Both the position numbers and the translations under genes were made by a program. Shown piece by piece: positions 7,696 through 12,016 of a DNA stretch of 12,016 nucleotides (the first letter of the stretch is position 1; each line of letters begins with the position of its first letter). Origin of the DNA: JAAYDS01 sp039680625 (GTDB lineage Bacteria > Chloroflexota > Anaerolineae > UBA1429); assembly GCA_039680625.1 (NCBI GenBank), contig JBDKSN010000175.1, positions 1 to 12,016 on the forward strand. Direction: 5' to 3'. The notes under the pieces were generated by a model. It saw only the letters and a list, made by a program, of their open reading frames with translations. It was not told the origin of the DNA and ran no database searches.

Positions 7696-10038
7696 TCACG
7701 TCGTCGCTGGCCGCGCGGCCCGCATTAGGCGTACGCGCCACATCCGCGCGCGCAACCGTGCCCAGGCGCCCTCCACACGCTCGCGGTCGGCAGCAGTCAG
7801 CTCGCGTTGGCTGTAGCAGGCCAGTTCATAGCCGCGCCCGATCACTCCAACGTCGTGCGCGGCCTCACCACCAAACTGTCCGCGCGTCTCGATGGCCTCG
7901 GCCAGATAGGCTAGATACTCGCGCGGCGTCTGCCCGTCCACGGGCTCGAGGTGCAACCGACGCGCTGCGCGCAACAGTTGCGCATAGGTGTAAGCAATGG
8001 CCGTCCGCGGCTCGGCCGGCCGACGATGCAGATATCGTGGCGGCCACACGATCACCCAGGCCAGCACCGCAGCCAGGATAGCGGCGTACCAGATGACACG
8101 CGGGATACGGCCACCCTCCTCGGATGCAGTGGTCGCCCCCTGGCCCGCGCCACCGCCCATGGCCACCGGCCGCACCCACCTGCCCTGCACCGGGGTCGGC
8201 TCGAACTCGACCCAGCCCTCATCGGGAAAATAGACTTCGGGCCAGGCGTGTCGGTTGCTCTCGCGCACGACGTAGGCCCCCTGCTCATAGTCATATCGCC
8301 CCTGACCAAAGCCCTGGGCATAGCGCGCAGCCACGCCTACCGAGCGCAGCATCACCACCATCGCCGTGGCAGTATAGTCGCAGTAGCCACGCTGCGTCTC
8401 GAACAAGAAGTAGTCGACCACGTCCTCATCGGGCGCCGGCGGCGGGACTTCGAGGTCATATAGAGTGTTACGCAGATAGGCCTCGATCGCCAGAGCCTTG
8501 TCATAGCGCGTGGTAGCGTCAGCCTCGTCGACGATCTGCTGAGCCAGGTCGCGCACGCGCTGCGGGATCTCGGGCAGCGCCAGGTAGCGCGCTGCAAGCC
8601 ATTCGGGATAGGGATCCTCGGCGGCGCGTAGCTCCTCTACCGTCGGGTGAGGCGCCACCGATACCACGGTATAGCTGGGCGCGTTGACGGCCAGAGCCGT
8701 CATATCATCTTCGCCGCGGTCGACCACTGCATAGGGTTGATCCTCGACGCGCACAGGCAGGTTCACTGCGGGCACCAGCCCGCCTTCGAGGCCGAGGAGC
8801 GTATAGGTCTGGGTGACTTCTTCGCCCGCATAGGCCGGGGTCACCCAATCGGTGCCTGCCTCGTATTCGACTACCTCATACGGGCTCGTCTCCCAGCCAC
8901 TGCCGGTATAGACGTCGTAGACACGCTGCCGCCAGTACCGTTTGGTCACGTAGCGCCACAGGTCTCCACCAGCAGACATCGCCTCTAGCTCGTGCTCTGG
9001 CGGCGGTGGCGGGTCGCTCACGACTACGGAGAACAGAGCGGCCTCGCTCCAGTCACTGCCACTGGCAACACGATGGCCTGCCGCGGCAGCTTCGCCCGGG
9101 TCTGGCGTCGGCTCGGGCACTGGGTCGCGCCCGGCAAAAGCCTTGTCCAGCCGATCGTAAAACGTTTCCACCGTAGGGCCGACGTGATTCCAAAAGAACC
9201 AGACCGCGTCGTTCCAGGGGTGATAGGGCAGAAACAAAGCGAGGGCCACCAACACAGCGGAGATAGCCCCACCCGCCAACAACATGTCGTGGCGCAGCTC
9301 GGCGGCAAAATCGACCCCTAGCTTTTGCCATAGCCTCTCCAGCCGGTCGACGTTGGCGATGACCAGCGTCACCAGGGTCAGGGCCAGGTAGATCTGGACG
9401 TATTGAAAGCCCACATAGGTGAACGAGGCGTTGCTTACGATAGCGATCCCCAGCGGCAGTAGCGCCGTAAACGGCCGACGCTGGCGGATCAGCGCATAGC
9501 CCGCATGCCACGAGATGAGCCACACGGCGAGTGAGACCAGGAGCCACAGCATCGTGAGATCTTGGCTCTCGGTGCCAGCCTGCGCCGCACCCACCCAACC
9601 TCGCAGGTTGGTGACGAACTCCGCCAGGCGTGCCGAGGTATAGCTCATCGAGCGGGCAAAGGGCCACGGTGGAGCTACGCTCTGCCCAACCACCGCTCGC
9701 CACAGCCAGACGATGGCCCCACCCAAGTCGCCCAACAACGTGCCCAGGCTGGGCAACAAGCGGCCGGCGTATTGCACGCTGTATTCCAGCCCGAGGATCA
9801 TGCTACCCAACCAGGTCATCCAATCCGGCGCTCGCACCTGCGCCAAGAGAAAGCCGGTGCCCAGCCCCCAAAAGGCCGCCCAGATCAGCCGGCCCGCATC
9901 GGGTACCCACCCACTGGTGCGTATCGAGAGCGGCAGGCAGATCACGGCCGCCAACACGAGAACATAGAGCATCCAGTACGAGGAGCGGTTGCGCGAGCGA
10001 GCCCAACTCGTCTGCATCGTGCTCGTGTGGTAGCTCAT
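7696..10038 (-). CDS. TgpA-like membrane protein with extracytoplasmic transglutaminase domain
   Basis: A 780-residue member of the transglutaminase-like family resembling Pseudomonas TgpA. The N-terminal half has about eight membrane helices (about 22-40, 52-69, 73-90, 97-117, 162-180, 190-208, 212-229, 253-271). A long extracytoplasmic region (272-645) carries the catalytic domain, followed by one more helix (648-666) and a C-terminal DUF4129-like cytoplasmic part containing TPREYLAYL. The nucleophile is C553 (RGYCDYTATAMV) and the histidine is H597 (NRHAWPEVYF). The third position, 16 residues after the histidine, is E613 in FEPTP rather than Asp, a variant I believe is common in this branch. 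The ATG at 10038 overlaps the DUF58 stop (ATGA); the frame opens at 10074 but that extension lies inside DUF58. The physiological substrate is unknown; a peptidoglycan or envelope-protein role is likely. Confidence 0.9.
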   Translation of the reverse strand: MSYHTSTMQTSWARSRNRSSYWMLYVLVLAAVICLPLSIRTSGWVPDAGRLIWAAFWGLGTGFLLAQVRAPDWMTWLGSMILGLEYSVQYAGRLLPSLGTLLGDLGGAIVWLWRAVVGQSVAPPWPFARSMSYTSARLAEFVTNLRGWVGAAQAGTESQDLTMLWLLVSLAVWLISWHAGYALIRQRRPFTALLPLGIAIVSNASFTYVGFQYVQIYLALTLVTLVIANVDRLERLWQKLGVDFAAELRHDMLLAGGAISAVLVALALFLPYHPWNDAVWFFWNHVGPTVETFYDRLDKAFAGRDPVPEPTPDPGEAAAAGHRVASGSDWSEAALFSVVVSDPPPPPEHELEAMSAGGDLWRYVTKRYWRQRVYDVYTGSGWETSPYEVVEYEAGTDWVTPAYAGEEVTQTYTLLGLEGGLVPAVNLPVRVEDQPYAVVDRGEDDMTALAVNAPSYTVVSVAPHPTVEELRAAEDPYPEWLAARYLALPEIPQRVRDLAQQIVDEADATTRYDKALAIEAYLRNTLYDLEVPPPAPDEDVVDYFLFETQRGYCDYTATAMVVMLRSVGVAARYAQGFGQGRYDYEQGAYVVRESNRHAWPEVYFPDEGWVEFEPTPVQGRWVRPVAMGGGAGQGATTASEEGGRIPRVIWYAAILAAVLAWVIVWPPRYLHRRPAEPRTAIAYTYAQLLRAARRLHLEPVDGQTPREYLAYLAEAIETRGQFGGEAAHDVGVIGRGYELACYSQRELTAADRERVEGAWARLRARMWRVRLMRAARPATT

Positions 10039-10907
10039 TCGGCCCCACCCCCGGCCGTGCCCACCGGCACCCACTCGGCGGCCTCGCCCTCCTTAGCTAC
10101 TACTACGCGACCCGTGCCCAGCACCTTGAATTCGGGCTGTTGCTGTCGTTTCTGCATTAGGCTCTGGAACGTCGTACCCTTGTCGATCACGTGAGTAGGT
10201 ACCTGCAGATCGGCTAGGGCGCCCACTACGCCCCGCACGTTGCCCTGCCCGCCAAAGCTAGTCGCATCCAGCAGCAGCGTGGTCAGATGCACACCGTGGC
10301 GCAACAACAAGCCCAGGCTCGTAATCCAGCCCGGATCGCAAGACGGAGTGATGAGCGCGATCGACATATTGCGCGTGATCGCTGGCTCGAACAGCGTCAG
10401 CAGTCCTTCGAGCGGCAGTTCGCCCGTGGCGTGCAGCGGCGAGAGCGCCGTCAGGATCTCCCACAGATGCTGCTGCCCCTTACGCGGCGCCACTACTACC
10501 GGTTGGCCGGGGTGAGTGATGAGCCCCACAGCCAGGTTCTCGCGCAAGAGCTGATTGGCCAGCGAAGCCGCCAGAGTAACAGCATACTCCTCTGTCGAGA
10601 CCGCCCCCTCGCCGGCGTGCGCCGCGCGCTGCATATCGACCATGATCCACACGTCGCCCGTCGGCTCGAGGTCGTACTCTTTGACATAGATCGCCTCTTG
10701 ATCAGGCTGCGACCGCCGTGCCGTCGTGCGCCAGTGGATGCGGTTCAGGGCATCGCCAGGCACATAGTGCCGCACGGTTGAGGCGTTGGTGGTTTGCTCC
10801 AAGCTGCGCAGGCTCGCCCGGGAGTTGCCGCGCACTACTCCGTGCGGCTCGACCATCGTCGGCAGGGCCACGATGCTCGGGTAGATGACGAACGAGTCGC
10901 TAAAGGC
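10035..10907 (-). CDS. DUF58 protein, C-terminal fragment (DUF58 core, vWA-like)
   Basis: The open frame after the amber codon runs 290 codons to TGA. In full-gene numbering it holds the DUF58 signature YVPGD (200-204), RIHW (208-211) and TAR (214-216), then the beta strand VWIMVDM (238-244), resembling the first strand of a vWA-like fold. Without readthrough, the first usable start codons are GTG 10871 and ATG 10856; neither has an evident Shine-Dalgarno, and starting there would drop the FVIYP strand. Independent expression is therefore doubtful. The stop TGA overlaps the transglutaminase ATG, so failure to translate this half could reduce coupled translation of the next gene. Confidence 0.7.
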   Translation of the reverse strand, partial: AFSDSFVIYPSIVALPTMVEPHGVVRGNSRASLRSLEQTTNASTVRHYVPGDALNRIHWRTTARRSQPDQEAIYVKEYDLEPTGDVWIMVDMQRAAHAGEGAVSTEEYAVTLAASLANQLLRENLAVGLITHPGQPVVVAPRKGQQHLWEILTALSPLHATGELPLEGLLTLFEPAITRNMSIALITPSCDPGWITSLGLLLRHGVHLTTLLLDATSFGGQGNVRGVVGALADLQVPTHVIDKGTTFQSLMQKRQQQPEFKVLGTGRVVVAKEGEAAEWVPVGTAGGGAE

Positions 10908-10910
10908 CTA
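10908..10910 (-). other. In-frame amber (TAG) codon splitting the DUF58 gene
   Basis: The plus strand reads cta; the minus-strand codon context is CAC TAG GCC. It is the only stop in the 443-codon frame before the terminal TGA at 10035. TAG is a genuine terminator for der, cdaR, argF and the 289-residue membrane protein in this same window. One base change from Tyr, Gln, Trp, Lys, Glu, Ser or Leu codons would create it. Confidence 0.9.
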
Positions 10911-11363
10911 GTGCATCTGCACCGTGAACAAGCCAAAGGGGTCGCCCATGAAGATGTCGAGCGGGCCTAGTGTGAACACACCACGCTGCAAGCACGTGCC
11001 CTCGGTGGTCCAGGTAGTCGAGCTGAGCGGCCCCAGGCCGGTCGCGCGGCTGGCGTTATAGCCGGCCATATCCGTATACTCGCGGATCTCGGCCCACAGC
11101 ACTGGTACGAGCGAGTCATTATGCATGATCCACCGCTCTTGAATCAGGTCGCCCACCTGCGCCCAGCCATACCGTCGCTTGCGCTGCAAGGAAACTCCCT
11201 TGCCCAGCTGCCGCACCCAAACATAGCTCACCAGCAGCGCACCACCGATGCCCACGAGCAGGGCCAAGATCGGCGGCGCTGGCGAGAACACCTGCAGAAA
11301 CAGCAGCACCACGGCCGCGTAGACGGGCAGGCGTGAGGTCAGATGGATAATCGGCTTGGGCAT
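10908..11363 (-). CDS. DUF58 protein, N-terminal fragment (two membrane helices plus DPFGLF region)
   Basis: These 151 residues end at the amber codon. They contain two adjacent membrane helices (about 12-28 and 31-49), then a beta-rich extracytoplasmic or juxtamembrane region with basic KRRYG and the sequence HNDSLVPVLW, matching the 'N..s.vP' block of DUF58 proteins. They finish with RGVFTLGPLDIFMGDPFGLF, whose DPFGLF (141-146) is a family hallmark. If TAG stops translation, this is a membrane stub without the vWA-like domain. The frame stays open upstream to a GTG at 11492, and ATG 11444 is an alternative start, but those would overlap the pfkA promoter and lack a better ribosome site. Confidence 0.7.
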   Translation of the reverse strand: MPKPIIHLTSRLPVYAAVVLLFLQVFSPAPPILALLVGIGGALLVSYVWVRQLGKGVSLQRKRRYGWAQVGDLIQERWIMHNDSLVPVLWAEIREYTDMAGYNASRATGLGPLSSTTWTTEGTCLQRGVFTLGPLDIFMGDPFGLFTVQMH

Positions 11364-11386
11364 GCGCAGCAGCACCTCTGAGATGG

Positions 11387-11416
11387 ATTCTACCACGGTG
11401 AGGGGCGCCAGACCAA
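11387..11416 (-). promoter_or_regulatory. Candidate extended -10 promoter for the eight-gene minus-strand run
   Basis: The minus strand shows TTGGTC (11411-11416), 18 nt, then TAGAAT (11387-11392) preceded by TG one base upstream (TGGTAGAAT), an extended -10. Transcription would begin near 11380, giving a leader of about 17 nt that contains the Shine-Dalgarno AGAGGTG before ATG 11363. The -35 box is weak (3 of 6), but the spacing from promoter to ribosome site to start is coherent. Confidence 0.45.
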
Positions 11417-11443
11417 CACCGCGTCCAGACCCGCCGCGTGCCA

Positions 11444-11471
11444 TTGACAACCGCGCCTCGCTCAATAGAAT
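11444..11471 (+). promoter_or_regulatory. Sigma70-type promoter for pfkA
   Basis: A perfect TTGACA (11444-11449), 16-nt spacer, and TAGAAT (11466-11471, 5 of 6 matches) on the plus strand. The start would fall near 11478, leaving a leader of about 40 nt to the pfkA ATG. It is the best promoter match in the window and lies in the only sizeable non-coding gap. Confidence 0.6.
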
Positions 11472-11475
11472 GAGC
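11460..11475. repeat. Short inverted repeat over the pfkA -10 box (possible operator)
   Basis: GCTCA (11460-11464) and TGAGC (11471-11475) form 5-bp inverted arms 6 bp apart, bracketing the -10 hexamer TAGAAT. The placement is right for a repressor site, but arms this short can occur by chance. Confidence 0.2.
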
Positions 11476-11507
11476 CTGCAGCTTGGCCGCACACAGCGGC
11501 TGATGAT

Positions 11508-11513
11508 AGGGGG
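11508..11513 (+). promoter_or_regulatory. Ribosome binding site of pfkA
   Basis: AGGGGG lies 5 nt before the ATG at 11519 and fixes that codon as the start, in agreement with the conserved N-terminus MKQIAVLTSGGD of phosphofructokinases. Confidence 0.65.
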
Positions 11514-11518
11514 CCGGG

Positions 11519-12016
11519 ATGAAACAGATCGCGGTGTTGACCAGCGGCGGAGACGCCCCGGGCATGAACGCGGCCATCCGCGCCGTGGTGCGCGCTGGTC
11601 TCGACACCGGTCTGCAAGTCATCGGCGTGAGCAACGGCTATGCAGGTCTGATCGACGGCCAATACCGCCTCCTTTCGCGCCGAGACGTCGGCGGCATCAT
11701 GCAGCTCGGCGGCACTGTGCTGGGTAGCGCACGGTGTCAGGCCTTTTTTGAAGAGGCGGGCCGTCGGCAGGCCATCGCCGAGCTCGAGCGACGGGGCATC
11801 GAGGCGTTGGTCGTCATTGGCGGCAATGGTTCACAGACCGGCGCTCACGCCTTGGCCCAGATGGGGTACCCTGTCGTCGGCATCGCCTCGACCATCGACA
11901 ATGACCTGGTTGGCTCTGACATCACCATCGGGGTAGACTCGGCGATCAACGTGGCTCTCGAAGCGATCGACCGTCTGCGCGTCACGGCAGAGTCCCATGG
12001 GCGTGCCTTCCTCGTC
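11519..12016 (+). CDS. pfkA: 6-phosphofructokinase (N-terminal 166 residues, 3' truncated by window edge)
   Basis: Phosphorylates fructose 6-phosphate to the 1,6-bisphosphate, the committed step of glycolysis; cytoplasmic. The visible half aligns by residue number with the classical bacterial PfkA. It has GGDAPGMNA (10-18), GSAR with R72, GGNGS (101-105), the catalytic TIDND with D127 (125-129) and R162. G104 (rather than Asp) points to ATP and not pyrophosphate as donor, and residue 124 is Ser rather than the Lys typical of PPi enzymes. Residue 103, a Mg-ATP-contacting Asp in the E. coli enzyme, is Asn here, as I recall also in plant ATP-PFKs (GGNGT). The gene is divergent from the DUF58 operon and has its own promoter and ribosome site. 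The C-terminal substrate and effector regions are outside the window. Confidence 0.93.
   Translation, partial: MKQIAVLTSGGDAPGMNAAIRAVVRAGLDTGLQVIGVSNGYAGLIDGQYRLLSRRDVGGIMQLGGTVLGSARCQAFFEEAGRRQAIAELERRGIEALVVIGGNGSQTGAHALAQMGYPVVGIASTIDNDLVGSDITIGVDSAINVALEAIDRLRVTAESHGRAFLV

Larger units (their letters stand above)
10035..11363 (-). pseudogene. DUF58 protein gene interrupted by one in-frame TAG codon
   Basis: Read straight through, this is a 442-residue DUF58 protein, normal length for the family, with a single amber codon at position 152 (10908-10910). The two open halves share one frame (621 nt apart, a multiple of three, from the 11492 to the 10871 start codons) and join as GLFTVQMH-stop-AFSDSFVIYP. 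That join falls between the conserved DPFGLF motif and the conserved YP strand of DUF58. Both halves retain family motifs and there is no frameshift or second stop, so any inactivation is recent, or the stop is a sequence error. DUF58 proteins usually partner a transglutaminase and a MoxR ATPase; the transglutaminase follows directly, MoxR is absent. The start at ATG 11363 fits a Shine-Dalgarno AGAGGTG (11373-11379, 9 nt upstream) and the candidate promoter just before it. Confidence 0.8.

Noticed and set aside
10039..10074. Transglutaminase start at 10074 instead of 10038.
   Set aside because: It would add a Gly/Arg-rich dozen residues inside DUF58; ATG 10038 gives the typical ATGA overlap.
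9562..10194. Long plus-strand frame (210 codons) antisense to the transglutaminase and DUF58 genes.
   Set aside because: Composition is typical of an antisense shadow (Arg, Pro, His, Ser-rich) with no domain, and the sense frames carry clear motifs.
10908..10910. General reassignment of TAG to an amino acid in this organism.
   Set aside because: der, cdaR, argF and the 289-residue membrane protein all end with TAG at positions matching family lengths or tight gene junctions, so TAG works as a stop here.
11119..11634. Minus-strand frame of 171 codons spanning the divergent region and the start of pfkA.
   Set aside because: It is out of frame with the DUF58 motifs and antisense to pfkA, and its residues look like shadow coding.

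Overview
The window is about 12 kb of GC-rich, almost fully coding bacterial chromosome. A Chloroflexota (Anaerolineae-like) host is my best guess. It rests on the style of the MiaB, CdaR (Pro/Thr-rich tail) and DUF58/transglutaminase proteins and on frequent GTG/TTG starts; no rRNA or other phylogenetic marker is present, so the assignment is soft. No mobile element, CRISPR array, tRNA or rRNA was seen.

Layout. (1) 1-1633, plus strand: the 3' end of uvrA (nucleotide excision repair), overlapping by 4 nt a complete miaB (tRNA ms2i6A methylthiotransferase). (2) 1644-11363, minus strand: one compact run of eight genes, with gaps of 20 bp or less and several 4-nt start/stop overlaps. In transcription order these are a DUF58 protein, a TgpA-like membrane transglutaminase, an unknown polytopic membrane protein, a membrane-anchored SAM methyltransferase, argF (ornithine carbamoyltransferase), cdaA (diadenylate cyclase), cdaR (YbbR-domain regulator of CdaA) and der (ribosome-assembly GTPase). 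It meets miaB tail to tail with only 10 bp between stops. (3) 11519-12016, plus strand: the 5' half of pfkA (6-phosphofructokinase), divergent from the operon. The 155-bp divergent region is the only real non-coding space and holds a good sigma70-type promoter for pfkA and a plausible extended -10 promoter for the operon.

How the genes work together: DUF58 plus transglutaminase is a widespread envelope-associated pair, here without the usual adjacent MoxR ATPase. CdaA and CdaR form the c-di-AMP synthesis pair tied to osmotic and cell-wall homeostasis. ArgF and Der are housekeeping functions carried on the same apparent transcript.

The most notable observation is that the DUF58 gene, first in the operon, is split by a single in-frame TAG at 10908-10910. 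The two halves are in the same frame, join exactly into a full-length DUF58 protein, and carry no other lesion. Four neighbouring genes use TAG as a normal stop, so general amber recoding is unlikely. A recent nonsense mutation or a sequence error is the simplest reading.
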